A DNA stretch of 64,000 bases from Ciona savignyi (Eukaryota > Chordata > Ascidiacea > Phlebobranchia > Cionidae). Each line of letters opens with the position of its first letter. Positions within the stretch are counted from its first letter, which is position 1. Positions 1 to 10,133 of the stretch are shown here, piece after piece. Position numbers and translations under genes: made by a program. The notes below the pieces were generated by a model. That model was not told the origin of the DNA. It saw nothing but the letters and a program-made list of their open reading frames with translations, and ran no database searches. The DNA lies in assembly GCA_000149265.1 (NCBI GenBank), contig CH003232.1, positions 1,281,017-1,345,016 on the forward strand, read 5' to 3'.

Positions 1-312
1 CCCCTTTAAACTGAACCCCTTTACAACTGAACCCATTTCAATTGAACCTCTTTACAACTGAACCCCCTTTTCAGTTAAAAGCGTTCGGTTAAAAGGGGTT
101 CAGTTGTAAAGGGGTTCAGTTGTAGGGGCTCAGTTGTAAGGGGTTCAGTTGTAGGGGTTCAGTTGTAAGGGGTTCAGTTGTAAGGGGTTCAGTTGTAAGG
201 GGTTCAGTTGTAAGGGGTTCAGTTGTAAGGGGTTCAGTTGTAGGGGTTCAGTTGTAAGGGGTTCAGTTGTAAGGGTTCAGTTGTAAGGGGTTCAGTTGTA
301 AGGGGTTCAGTT
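1..312. repeat. 15-base minisatellite with an inverted left arm
   Basis: Bases from about 80 to 310 are tandem copies of a unit close to GGGGTTCAGTTGTAA, roughly fifteen copies with small indels. Bases 1 to 75 carry the reverse complement of the same unit, about four copies, so the block can fold back on itself. No coding potential. It is cut by the window edge, so its full length is unknown. Confidence 0.9.
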
Positions 313-352
313 GACTGGTCACCACATGAATATCCTATCCTATATCCCTATT
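312..352 (+). mobile_element. SINE-A tail fragment
   Basis: A short stretch with the 'atgaatatcctatcctatatccc' type ending seen at the 3' end of the SINE-A copies elsewhere in the window. Only the tail remains. Confidence 0.5.
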
Positions 353-1770
353 CCTTTATGGTAAAGGCACATGCATTGCCGCTCTTAACTTCAGATGGCC
401 TTTTATGGGAGTAAAAACTCGAACATTTGTTGATAAATTGTTCTCATTTCATGGACATCAGACAATCGGTAATAAAATTAACCAAAAAAATAAAATAGGA
501 AAGGAAATGAAAATTACGCCACAAACAGGCTGACTGCATTAAAAGTAAAGCTAATTACCCTGAAATTACCAAAACAGAGCGTACTGCAAGAACTGGCAGC
601 ACATTGGAACAACACCCACCCCGAAGCAATTCCCTATGTTAAGTGGGTAACGTCACGGATGTGCATTCTGCCGACCCATTGGTGAAAACGCCGAACAACG
701 ATTATGATAATAAAGGAAAAGACGTCGCCACACCCACAGGCAGTTTCCGAGCTGCAGCGGATGACGTCATTGACGTGCTTGTTTGTGTGCGAAGCAAAGA
801 CGCAGAGCGACGATTCAAGATTCAAGAGTTTTATTTGGTCAGCATGATATAATAGTAACAATCACCATTTTAAAAAGAAAAGAAAAACACAGTGTCACAA
901 TAATATTATAAAGAAGGAAACGTAATTGATGCTGGCCAGGGTGACAGCGAAAAGACTGCTAAGCCATCGAGTCACTGCCGCCCTCTTTTATTTTAAGTTA
1001 AATATTTACGATAAAAATTGAACACAGTCGCAGTACTTTTGACGAAAAAAATAATAATTAAGTAAATAAATATTAATGGCGAATAAATGACTCCACCAAA
1101 ACTTATACAGTTGTGGTGAAAGATTTATAACCCTATAAAATCAAGCGGTCATATCCTAGCCCCGAGGAAGCACGAAATACTCGGGTGAAATTGCTTAGTT
1201 CAGGCGAATAAAAAGATCCCGGTCATTTGCCCTAAATCCGACAATGAAGGCTTAACAACCGAAGACAATCCAAACTATTTTTGCTGGTCTTGTGTAGAAG
1301 ATTTCCAAGTCGCCAAAACTTGTTGTTTTGCTGATTTTTTCTAGCGCGAATGGACACAAAATGAACGCAATGTCCTCTTGTGTGTAGGGGGAAGATGATT
1401 AAATTGCCCTGCTACTATTCTCTCCAACCAGAATTCGTCTCGGAAGATGGGATGCTGGAATGTACAACTCAAAGGTACTTTGTACTATGTTCATGTAAAG
1501 AACTTAACTATTTTTATATTACTTAAGCAAGCAGACCGTGTTCCAACAAAGTTGTGACTACAAGTTTATACACTTTGTTTGCCAAAAAAATATGTTAAAT
1601 TGATTGACCCCAGTACACTTTTCTTGTGTAAATGTTGTGCTCAACATGGTCATGTTATGAAACAATAATTTAAGAAACTCTTTTTGTTATTTATCATGTC
1701 TTTAAGCATAGCTTTATACAACGTTGTGGGCCTTAGAAAAAGAGGAAACGTAAATCCATTTTTAAATTTT
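353..1770. other. No gene recognised
   Basis: No gene can be supported. Bases 630-850 are richer in G and C than their surroundings and are open in overlapping frames on both strands (about 70 codons each), without domain or splice support. A CRE/ATF-type palindrome TGACGTCA lies at 762-769, followed by a half site. The rest is AT-rich unassigned DNA. Confidence 0.5.
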
Positions 1771-1772
1771 TA

Positions 1773-1930
1773 AAGATTAAGATATATGATGTTTTTTTTA
1801 CAAGAAACACATGGCTTAAGTAAAATAGATAAACTCTGGGAATTAGAATGGTAAGGCGAAATACTTTGGGCGCATGGTACCACCAAAAGTCGCGGGGTGG
1901 CGGTATTAATTGACAAACAATTGTTGTACC
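1773..1930 (+). mobile_element. LINE endonuclease-domain fragment
   Basis: Read on the plus strand this gives a short peptide with FLQETH, then W...EW-stop-GEI, then HGTTKSRGVAVLI. The order QETH ... W..W(G)GEI ... HG...SRGVAIL is typical of the APE-type endonuclease of L1/I-like LINEs, where the E of QETH is catalytic. An in-frame stop interrupts it and no reverse transcriptase follows, because a SINE starts directly downstream. It is a dead fragment. Confidence 0.6.
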
Positions 1931-1943
1931 AGATCACCATAGT

Positions 1944-2215
1944 CCGGCCCGCCTTTCAATCGAAAGGTTGCAGGTGCAAAACTGGTCGCTAGCTAGTCGG
2001 TTGTGTCCTTGGGCAAGGCACTTTACGGACATTGTCTGAACCCAGCGGATTAATGGGTTCTACCAAATTGAAGGAACGTGTCTATCATACACAACACACA
2101 TTGCAATAGCTCCGGTACCCGACGGTGGGCGTGAGGTCATTTGATGATTGCCTGTGTGTTAACCCCTTGGTTTTCCCATTCACCGGGATAAACATGAATA
2201 TCCTATCCTAACCTA
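1944..2215 (+). mobile_element. SINE-A, near-complete copy
   Basis: tRNA-derived SINE. The 5' part holds the anticodon-arm-like CTTTCAATCGAAAG and a box B-like GGTTGCAGGTGCAAAACTGG. The body runs through 'cttgggcaaggcact' and 'cccagcggattaatgggttctacc' and ends in ACATGAATATCCTATCC. The same order recurs on both strands across the window. Box A is weak in this copy. Confidence 0.85.
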
Positions 2216-2413
2216 CTAGTTGTAATGCAGATCCACATGGACGATATTTAATCATCGATCTTAGCTAAATAAGCGCGCTCTATATGTGGTAAATCGTCTT
2301 AATGGTCCAAATCAAGATAATCCCGCATTTTCACAAACGTTTTTAAAATATTTAACGACCTGTAATACCCGCGAGATGCAGTTATAGAAAAGGGTTTTAA
2401 CTTAACACTTGAC

Positions 2414-2457
2414 AGGAATTTTCCCATTCACGGGGATAAACATGAATATCCTATCCT
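2414..2457 (+). mobile_element. SINE-A tail fragment
   Basis: Only the last 45 bases of the SINE remain (TTTTCCCATTCACGGGG through the TATCCTATCC tail). Confidence 0.65.
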
Positions 2458-2639
2458 CCCATCCTAACCAGAGATTGGTCCAGTTACTGCAGCTACAGCA
2501 GCAACTAATTATAATTGAGGTATGGATACGTCGTCTTTCGGTGCCAAGCGGGATTTGCCCATTAAAAAGTTACAGTTTACCTCGTTATGGGTTACAAACA
2601 TGCAAGTAACATGCGACATTTAAAGTAATTTTCTATGCG

Positions 2640-2995
2640 TCGGCGAAGTAGTGTAGTCGGCATCGCTGAATATCCTCATGGCCTCGTAGACCAAAGCTTG
2701 GAAATGGATATTTCGTGCAGTCGTACCATGCTTGCGAGCCATTTCTTACATCTTTTTAGTTGTGGAAGAGCAATTGCTTCGTCCATTCTATCTTCTGCTG
2801 GAATAAACTGCGGTAAATTAAACGTGCTTCTAAAACTACAGGGGCAACAAATCCAAGCGGGTCAAACAAAGAATTTATTTTAGATAACATTTCACGGCGT
2901 GTTTAAGGTTTCTTCTGCAAGGAAACTGTAAATTTAAACACTTCAGCACAAACGTCCCAATTCACACCCGTTACGCGATCGTTAATCTGTTCATC
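2640..2995 (-). mobile_element. Pao/BEL pol fragment, RNase H region
   Basis: The minus strand encodes, with one early break, LSKINSLFDPLGFVAPVVLE and further on a stretch ending in LHYFADA. The SLFDPLGFVAPV block and the (L)HHFADAS block are hallmarks of the connection and RNase H part of Pao/BEL retrotransposon polyproteins. The same region recurs in the opposite orientation at 4928-5365, so two fragments sit head to head. Frameshifts make it non-functional. Confidence 0.8.
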
Positions 2996-3005
2996 AAGCG
3001 ACCGA

Positions 3006-3188
3006 AAAGACCCGATTGCACTTGTTGCAGATATCGAAGGCATGTTTCATCAGGTCCGTGTCGCACAGCGCGACCGCGATTGCTTTAGATTCTGGTGGTG
3101 GCCTGGTGGAAACACGTCATTGCAACCCACTTGTTTGGTACGACGTCATCGCCAAGCTGCGCTTCCTTTTGTTTACGTCAAGCCGCTG
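3006..3188 (+). mobile_element. Pao/BEL reverse transcriptase fragment
   Basis: The plus strand reads [13 protein letters not shown], followed after a frame change by [20 protein letters not shown]. These are the first catalytic aspartate motif and the HLFGxTSSPSCAxF motif of Pao/BEL reverse transcriptases. The fragment stops where a MITE (3189-3651) begins. The next part of the enzyme, with YVDD, resumes at about 4930, so the MITE-containing block was inserted into this sequence. Confidence 0.85.
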
Positions 3189-3651
3189 TAGGAGGCGTTC
3201 AACTAATTATTTTCCCTATCTCTCCAATGCAAACTGACCTCACAAAAACGACTGTCACTCAAAATCCTGACATAGGAAGTCTTAGATTTTTTCACAATTT
3301 AAAATTGAAGCTTGGATCTGCAACCTAAACTCAAAACCCTACAAAATTTTGTTTAAAAATTTTGAGCCCATACCCCTTCGTACATCGGCAACTTTTTTCC
3401 AACAAAACAGCTAGCAGATGCACATTCAACACCTTTATTTTACAAAGCACTGCTCCACGATTACAAAACTTTACAGCTAAACGAGAACACCGGCGCGCAG
3501 CCTAGCACATGCTGCTTTCAACAAAACAAACATTGGGGAATCACCACCATTGTTACTCAGCAAAACACTAGTTTAAAAACAATGACTCATGGAGGGTACC
3601 ACTCGTCACATCCTGCCGTTCATAGAGGTCTTAATTGGTTATACGCCATCT
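3189..3651 (+). mobile_element. MITE-1 copy a
   Basis: A non-coding element of about 463 bases seen six times in the window. Its ends are imperfect inverted repeats sharing GGCGTWYAACYAATTA just inside TAG. Starts TAGGAGGCGTTCAAC and ends GGTTATACGCCATCT. Confidence 0.85.
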
Positions 3652-4463
3652 TGGAAACGGTGACCGTTCCCAGTTTGGTTTAAACTGTTTGAACTTACTA
3701 GTAGAGGTCATTCTGTGAGACTCCGGTCCAAATTTTAACCGTTTCGGTTGACTGCTTCGGCTATTACAGGCCTTCGACTGAAGGGTGGTCATTCTGTAGA
3801 TTTCATTTGGCGACAGTGTCACTGGTGATGACTGAAACTCTTCGTACACATTAAAATTTACTGCTTGATGTTCCACAAGTTTCAGCACATTTTTTCACTG
3901 TAATTTGAAAGGTTTAAAGTCCATAACCAGGGTACAAATAGTTGTTTTTGAGTAAAAAAACACACCCAATGTCACCTTTGAGCCTCGTGTGACCACATTT
4001 TGTCCGCCTCCACTTCTTTCACCAATGTTTGACAATCAAGGATGGTAAGGATTGGTAAGTTTTTATATCTTCTGTATGCATAAGTGTCCAACAACACATC
4101 TAGGCCTTCACACCTGCCCAAAAATTGAAAAATATGAAAAAAAGGTACACATGTGGATACCAAGAGGAGTACATTTTTCAGTCCTATATCACAAATCGGA
4201 TTAACAGTCTGTATCGAAAGATTGTCTGGTATTTATAAAAGCCATTCGAAGTTAGGTTCTTAAAAAAATATCCGAACGACCCTCTACCGGAGTGAAAACA
4301 ACCAAAAATGAGAAAAAATGACTAATTAATTACTTTGCTAATTAGCATAAGTAATTAAGTGTAAGATTTTAGACAAACAGTTGACTAGTAACATTTATCC
4401 ACACTCAAATTTCTATAAATTTGGAGATTTTGGCAAAAAATTCAAAATAGCCCGTTTTTCATT
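3652..4463 (+). repeat. Insert between two MITE-1 copies, left arm of a large inverted repeat
   Basis: About 810 bases lying between two MITE-1 copies in the same orientation. The reverse complement recurs at 7202-8012 with few differences. Two short open frames are conserved in both arms, one about 85 codons starting LKLVEHQAVNF and one containing GLDVLLDTYAYRRYKN. They are not joined in frame by plausible splicing and match no family I know, so I treat the block as part of a mobile element. Confidence 0.7.
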
Positions 4464-4927
4464 TAGGAGGCGTTCAACTAATTATTTTCCCTATCTCTCC
4501 AATGCAAACTGACCTCACAAAAACGACTGTCACTCAAAATCCTGACATAGGAAGTCTTAGATTTTTTCACAATTTAAAATTGAAGCTTGGATCTGCAACC
4601 TAAACTCAAAACCCCTACAAAATTTTGTTTAAAAATTTTGAGCCCATACCCCTTCGTACATCGGCAACTTTTTTCCAACAAAACAGCTAGCAGATGCACA
4701 TTCAACACCTTTATTTTACAAAGCACTGCTCCACGATTACAAAACTTTACAGCTAAACGAGAACACCGGCGCGCAGCCTAGCACATGCTGCTTTCAACAA
4801 AACAAACATTGGGGAATCACCACCATTGTTACTCAGCAAAACACTAGTTTAAAAACAATGACTCATGGAGGGTACCACTCGTCACATCCTGCCGTTCATA
4901 GAGGTCTTAATTGGTTATACGCCATCT
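4464..4927 (+). mobile_element. MITE-1 copy b
   Basis: Second direct copy of the same element. Together with copy a it brackets the 810-base insert. Same terminal motifs. Confidence 0.85.
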
Positions 4928-5365
4928 GTAGATTTCGTTGGTGAGTTTGAGCCCCGTATATCATCGGTTAATTAGTAATAATTTGTACGTGGATGATGGC
5001 CTTGTATCCGTGCCGACACCGAAAATAAGAGACCAAATGAAATCCGTAACCATTTAGCAAGAGCAGGCTTTAATTTGACAAAATGGCTGTCTAATATAAG
5101 GAAGTCATTGACTCCGTTCCCGAAGAAGAACGGTCGAAATCACTTCAAGTTCGGTCGCTTGATGGACAGATTAACGATTGCGTAATGTGTGTGAATTAGG
5201 ACGTTTGTGCTAAAGTGTTTAAATTTACAGTGTCCTTGCAGAAGAAACCTGGAAACACGCCGTGGAATGTTATCTAAAATAAATTCTTTGTTTGACCCGC
5301 TTGGATTTGTTGCCCCTGTCGTTTTAGAAGCACGTTTAATTTACCGCAGTTTATTCCCATAGGAG
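4928..5365 (+). mobile_element. Pao/BEL pol fragment with YVDD
   Basis: The plus strand encodes NLYVDDGLVSV, the reverse transcriptase catalytic box (YVDD codons at 4986-4997). It continues, with several stops and shifts, through SKSLQVRSLDGQINDCV to the PLGFVAPVVLEARLIYRSLF-type block. It continues the fragment interrupted at 3188. Many stops make it dead. Confidence 0.85.
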
Positions 5366-5369
5366 ACTG

Positions 5370-6030
5370 AGACGTTAAAATCCAAATGTTTTTTTTTAAT
5401 AAATTAGTTTTTATATAGGATATAGCGCTTGCACGGCTGATCTAATTTTGATCAGATTTGGTGACATATTAGACCATTAGACACTTTGTGCCAATTAAAA
5501 GAAAGAAAACATTTACTTAGGGTAATTACGTTAAAAACGAAGATATGTTCCTGAATTATGATTGTGACAGGCATGCCATATCGCACTGACATCTCCAACA
5601 AGGAGTCGACAAATCAGAGTAAAACTTTAAGAATTGTTACATAACATGACCCACTTATGTAAAAACAGAAACTTATCTATACTAAACCTAGGAAAAATTC
5701 CCTGAAACCATAAAAAACTAAATCGGGCCGTTTTGGAAATTTAGCTTCATTATACTTCAGCGCTTAAAAAGAAGGTTTAATTTAAAACATTTGTGGTGAA
5801 AATGTTTGTAAATTTAAGACGTTTATTCTTTTTTTAACTACACATGGAAAAGAAGATTGGTTTGATAACTATGGCACCCATGCGTTTATGCTTGCAGAAA
5901 CAAACTACATATTCAGTGTATAAAATACAAGTTGTGGCTGGTGACCCTGTAGCATATTTATATGGCATACAACATGTGGTTTTCAAATAGTGGTGGTTAA
6001 ATACGTGGTTGACACTCTTTAGTTATAAAC
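5370..6030 (-). mobile_element. Foldback-type element fragment
   Basis: This is the reverse-complement relative of the left end of the large element at 55240-60766. It shares 'cccatgcgtttatgcttgcagaaac', 'gtataaaatacaagttgtggctgg' and the outer end 'cgtggttgacactctttag'. No coding capacity. The tandem part is missing. Confidence 0.7.
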
Positions 6031-6589
6031 GCAATCCATTTCACACAGTTAAAATAGCCGTCCACACCTCATCTGTTCTTGTGACCTATATTTATTGGGT
6101 ATATATTGTTGTGATTTTATGAGGGAAAAAAAAACAACCAGCAGAATGAACTAACTTACAGAAATGCCAAATAATAACAAGAAGTTTCAGTGTGATCTAT
6201 ATGTATGTAGTCAATATCAGAAATCGGTATCAGCCACCGACCATTGCAACGAGTCAGACAGCTTAAGATGAAATTTTGGCTAAGCCCAAGCGACGAGCAG
6301 CGGACAAATGCAACTACCCCATCGATCCGAGACCAAGAGATATAAATAAAAGGCAGGGGTGCTATATGTCTACTACTTACCGGTAGAATATTTTGTACTT
6401 GCTGTGGCGACGATAACTCTGCAAACGATCTCTTGTGATGGCTTACGTTGGAAAAAGGGTTGGAAAAGCAAAGGCAGTGATGAAGTGCAGTTATTGCTGT
6501 AATGTAGGTGAGGTCGAGCCTACAGCCTCCAGGATTTCTTTATCTTCCAGAGCTTTAGAAACTGCCTTGAATATTCCAATTCTCGTTGT
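6031..6589. other. No clear gene; TATA-like motif present
   Basis: GATATAAATAAAAGG at about 6340 resembles a TATA box. From the ATG at 6438 a 51-codon frame runs to 6593 (starts MAYVGKRVGKAK). I see no domain and no clear exon structure, so neither is called as a gene. Confidence 0.3.
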
Positions 6590-6808
6590 TTAGTTAGCAA
6601 TGCGCTCTGCTTTTTTTATAGATTCGCGAACTTTGCGGCTAGCTTCTTTCGCTGCTACGCGAGCCCTTTCAGCGTCACGATCTGCTTGCTCTTTTACACG
6701 CTGTCGTGTTTCGTACAACCTGTCCATAGCTTGCCTATAGATGGCGTATAACCAATTAAGACCTCTATGAACGGCAGGATGTGACGAGTGGTACCCTCCA
6801 TGAGTCAT
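6590..6808 (-). CDS. Charged coiled-coil reading frame, partly made of a MITE
   Basis: The minus strand is open for 72 codons. The first 23 or so (starting MTHGGYHSSHP) are encoded by the end of MITE-1 copy c. The rest, from 6737 down to a TAA at 6590, is RQAMDRLYETRQRVKEQADR and onward, rich in K, R, E and A and likely helical or coiled. That part is more GC-rich than its surroundings and looks like a real coding exon into which the MITE landed. I do not recognise the protein. It could be the 3' end of a gene whose upstream exons are lost or lie elsewhere. Confidence 0.35.
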   Translation of the reverse strand: MTHGGYHSSHPAVHRGLNWLYAIYRQAMDRLYETRQRVKEQADRDAERARVAAKEASRKVRESIKKAERIAN

Positions 6809-7201
6809 TGTTTTTAAACGAGTGTTTTGCTGAGTAACAATGGTGGTGATTCCCCAATGTTTGTTTTGTTGAAAGCAGCATGTGCTAGGCTGCGCGCCGG
6901 TGTTCTCGTTTAGCTGTAAAGTTTTGTAATCGTGGAGCAGTGCTTTGTAAAATAAAGGTGTTGAATGTGCATCTGCTAGCTGTTTTGTTGGAAAAAAGTT
7001 GCCGATATACGAAGGGGTATGGGCTCAAAATTTTTAAACAAAATTTTGTAGGGTTTTGAGTTTAGGTTGCACATCCAAGCTTCAATTTTAAATTGTGAAA
7101 AAATCTAAGACTTCCTATGTCAGGATTTTGAGTGACAGTCGTTTTTGTGAGGTCAGTTTGCATTGGAGAGATAGGGAAAATAATTAGTTGAACGCCTCCT
7201 A
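6738..7201 (-). mobile_element. MITE-1 copy c
   Basis: Reverse-oriented copy (TAGATGGCGTATAACC to AACGCCTCCTA). It forms one end of the right arm of the large inverted repeat. Confidence 0.85.
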
Positions 7202-8012
7202 AATGAAAAACGGGCTATTTTGATTTTTTTGCCAAAATCTCCAAATTTATAGAAATTTGAGTGTGGATAAATGTTACTAGTCAACTGTTTGTCTAAAATC
7301 TTACACTTAATTACTTATGCTAATTAGCAAAGTAATTAATTAGTCATTTTTTCTCATTTTTGGTTATTTTCACTCCGGTAGAGGGTCGTTCGGATATTTT
7401 TTCAAGAACCTAACTTCGAATGGCTTTTATAAATACCAGACAATCTTTCGATACAGACTGGTAATCCGATTTGTGATATAGGACTGAAAATTGTACTCCT
7501 CTTGGTATCCACATGTGTACCTTTTTTTCATATTTTTCAATTTTTGGGCAGGTGTGCAAGGCCTAGATGTGTTGTTGGACACTTATGCATACAGAAGATA
7601 TAAAAACTTACCAATCCTAACCATCCTTGATTGTCAAACATTGGTGAAAGAAGTGGAGGCGGACAAAATGTGGTCATACGAGGCTCAAAGGTGACATTGG
7701 GTGTGTTTTTTTACTCAAAAACAACTATTTGTACCCTGGTTATGGACTTTAAACCTTTCAAATTACAGTGAAAAAATGTGCTGAAACTTGTGGAACATCA
7801 AGCAGTGAATTTTAATGTGTACGAAGAGTTTCAGTCATCACCAGTGACACTGTCGCCAAATGAAATCTACAGAATGACCACCCTTCAGTCGAAGGCCTGT
7901 AATAGCCGAAGCAGTCAACCGAAACGGTTAAAATTTGGACCGGAGTCTCACAGAATGACCTCTACTAGTAAGTTCAAACAGTTTAAACCAAACTGGAACG
8001 GTCACCGTTTCC
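7202..8012 (-). repeat. Insert between MITE-1 copies, right arm of a large inverted repeat
   Basis: Near-exact reverse complement of 3652-4463, with the same two short open frames. Small indels separate the arms. Confidence 0.7.
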
Positions 8013-8478
8013 AAGATGGCGTATAACCAATTAAGACCTCTATGAACGGCAGGATGTGACGAGTGGTACCCTCCATGAGTCATTGTTTTTAAACTAGTGT
8101 TTTGCTGAGTAACAATGGTGGTGATTCCCCAATGTTTGTTTTGTTGAAAGCAGCATGTGCTAGGCTGGCGCGCCGGTGTTCTCGTTTAGCTGTAAAGTTT
8201 TGTAATCGTGGAGCAGTGCTTTGTAAAATAAAGGTGTTGAATGTGCATCTGCTAGCTGTTTTGTTGGAAAAAAGTTGCCGATATACGGAAGGGGTATGGG
8301 CTCAAAATTTTTAAACAAAATTTTGTAGGGTTTTGAGTTTAGGTTGCAGATCCAAGCTTCAATTTTAAATTGTGAAAAAATCTAAGACTTCCTATGTCAG
8401 GATTTTGAGTGACAGTCGTTTTTGTGAGGTCAGTTTGCATTGGAGAGATAGGGAAAATAATTAGTTGAACGCCTCCTA
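8013..8478 (-). mobile_element. MITE-1 copy d
   Basis: Reverse-oriented copy that closes the right arm. Ends GCCTCCTA. Confidence 0.85.
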
Positions 8479-9800
8479 AAGGCTAGTTCGGCTAGTTTCA
8501 ACGTAATTTGGCTTTTTCGGCGTTCACTCCGGGTAGAGCCTGTAGTAGAAGTTAAGCTCGGCATGTAACGTTAGTCCTTGCTTTACAGTCATAAACACAC
8601 CGTATCATGGGTGTATGGGTCTAATATATATATGGGTATATATAGATAAATATATATATATATGGGCATGTTTACATCCAAAATCTGTTTTACGAGTGGT
8701 GGAGTTGGCTGTCGCACCCTAGCGTTAAATCTGATCTATTGAATTATAACCTGTTCTTTCTTCTATTGTTTAATCTAACAAAAATAAAGGCATGTACGTT
8801 ACGCACCTTGCTTAAAGAAAGACTAATTGTAAAGTTGATTAATCCAATAGACATAATCGGTATGAGCGAAAGCAGTCGTCAGCTGTTTGGTTGTGTCTTT
8901 GAAAGAGACACTTAACGGAAGTTGCCTTGACTTAATGAAACTGTGGCAACATTTCCATCGTTTACAAATCTCTGCAATCGATTCGGTAATAGACAGTGCC
9001 ACGTATTAGCATATAACAGAATTGTGTGTAAATATAGTTAATGTGGATTTTACTAACGACAGAATACAAATGAAACATTAAGATTAGATTGGGTTAAAGC
9101 AATAATTTGATGATTTTCTCATTCAAGCACAACCTTACAATTTGACCATTCCCCATCATACACAAAAACAGAATAGTTTAAAGACAGGTTATTTTCTTCC
9201 CACTAACAATCCACTGCTTAACGGGTGAAATTGCACTAAACGCCTAGATCAAGACTCCAGTCTAATATGTTTAAGCGGTTTTAACGAACGACACTAAAAG
9301 GTGGTAAAGTGAGAAGAGGGAAGAAGGGAAATTGCTCACTAAAACTATTTAAACTAACCCCAGAACTTACCCTAACTACAACCCTATGTCTAAAACTAAC
9401 TCTAATGCCCTGATCTTTATTTTAGTGTGTAGTTTTCCTTTTTTACCACTTTCCCCGTATTATAGTTTCCCCCCTTTTTCGGTATTACCGAATGTCCCGC
9501 TTTGCGTAGTAACGAATATTAGATCCGATACCGGCAATTATTTTTATATTTTAAAGTCTTTCAGGTTTAAATTTAGTTGAACTACTCATGTCACCAAAGT
9601 TTGAAACGGATTTGCCGTTTTCGTTTGGTTCATAAAACAAACAAATTGTTGACTTGCATTCTTTGGCATTTATTAACGTATCATTCTACAGCACGTTGTA
9701 ATTAAAATCGATGATACGTGGTGGTGGAGAATTGATCTGCAGGATTAAAATGTAATTTTATGACAGTTCATTTACAAAATGTTTTAACTCTATTATTTAC
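8479..9800. other. No gene recognised; TA microsatellite
   Basis: AT-rich and unassigned. An interrupted TA/TATATGGG microsatellite lies at about 8620-8672. Around 8830-8950 there is a weak SINE-A-like patch. One open frame (9386-9580) has low-complexity aromatic content and no support. Confidence 0.5.
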
Positions 9801-10073
9801 CTAAGATCTGCTCGACAGTCCGGCGTCGTACCAGAAATCGCTTGCAGGGGATGCTCCGTACCACCCATCTCTTGCAGGTTTTGCGCCGTACCACCCATCA
9901 CTTGCAGGGGATGCGCTGTACCACCCATCACTTGCAGGTTCTGCGCCATACCACACATCACTTGCAGGGGCTGCGTCGTACCACCAATCACTTGCAGGTT
10001 CTGCGACGTCCTCTTTAGCATAGGAGCGTAGAGAGAAACCAACCAGAACAATTAGACAAACTTTATAATTCAT
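9801..10073 (-). CDS. Predicted secreted repeat protein, six XPASDXWYXA repeats
   Basis: A complete 90-codon frame from ATG (10073) to TAG (9801). Residues 1-19 are MNYKVCLIVLVGFSLRSYA: a Lys, a hydrophobic core and a small residue before the likely cleavage site, so a signal peptide. After a short KEDVA linker come six 10-residue repeats of the form XPASDXWYXA and a tail GLSSRS. The first residue of each repeat alternates charged and uncharged (E, A, E, S, K, S), giving a 20-residue super-repeat. The mature part has no cysteine and no dibasic sites. I recognise no family. Possible roles (structural, adhesive or host-defence peptide) are guesses. Another frame is also open through the repeats because the 30-base unit lacks stops, but only this frame starts with a convincing leader. 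A TATA-like motif lies about 50 bases upstream. Confidence 0.6.
   Translation of the reverse strand: MNYKVCLIVLVGFSLRSYAKEDVAEPASDWWYDAAPASDVWYGAEPASDGWYSASPASDGWYGAKPARDGWYGASPASDFWYDAGLSSRS
9833..10012 (-). repeat. 30-base tandem repeat, six units
   Basis: DNA repeat underlying the WY-rich protein. On the plus strand each unit contains CTTGCAGG and GTACCACC. Units alternate between a ggggatgc/ggggctgc and a ggtt(t/c)tgc variant, so the true period is 60 bases. Confidence 0.85.
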
Positions 10074-10122
10074 GATTGATTATTTTCGTCTTAGTGCTGG
10101 AATGTAAAACTATGGTTATTAC

Positions 10123-10133
10123 ATTTAAATATA
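10123..10133 (-). promoter_or_regulatory. TATA-like box for the WY-repeat protein
   Basis: TATATTTAAAT on the minus strand, about 50 bases before the ATG at 10073. This is a plausible TATA box with a short leader. Not tested. Confidence 0.35.

Noticed and set aside
1-312. Telomere-like repeat
   Set aside because: The 15-base unit does not resemble TTAGGG-type telomere repeats and it changes orientation.
3631-3888. Possible domesticated gene in the MITE insert (also 7778-8026)
   Set aside because: The frame is kept in both arms, but the arms are nearly identical and young. Splicing with the neighbouring frame gives early stops, and no family is recognised.
9797-10051. Alternative 84-codon frame over the 30-base repeat
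   Set aside because: Repeats without stops keep several frames open. The overlapping 90-codon frame has the better signal peptide and a cleaner repeat (XPASDXWYXA).
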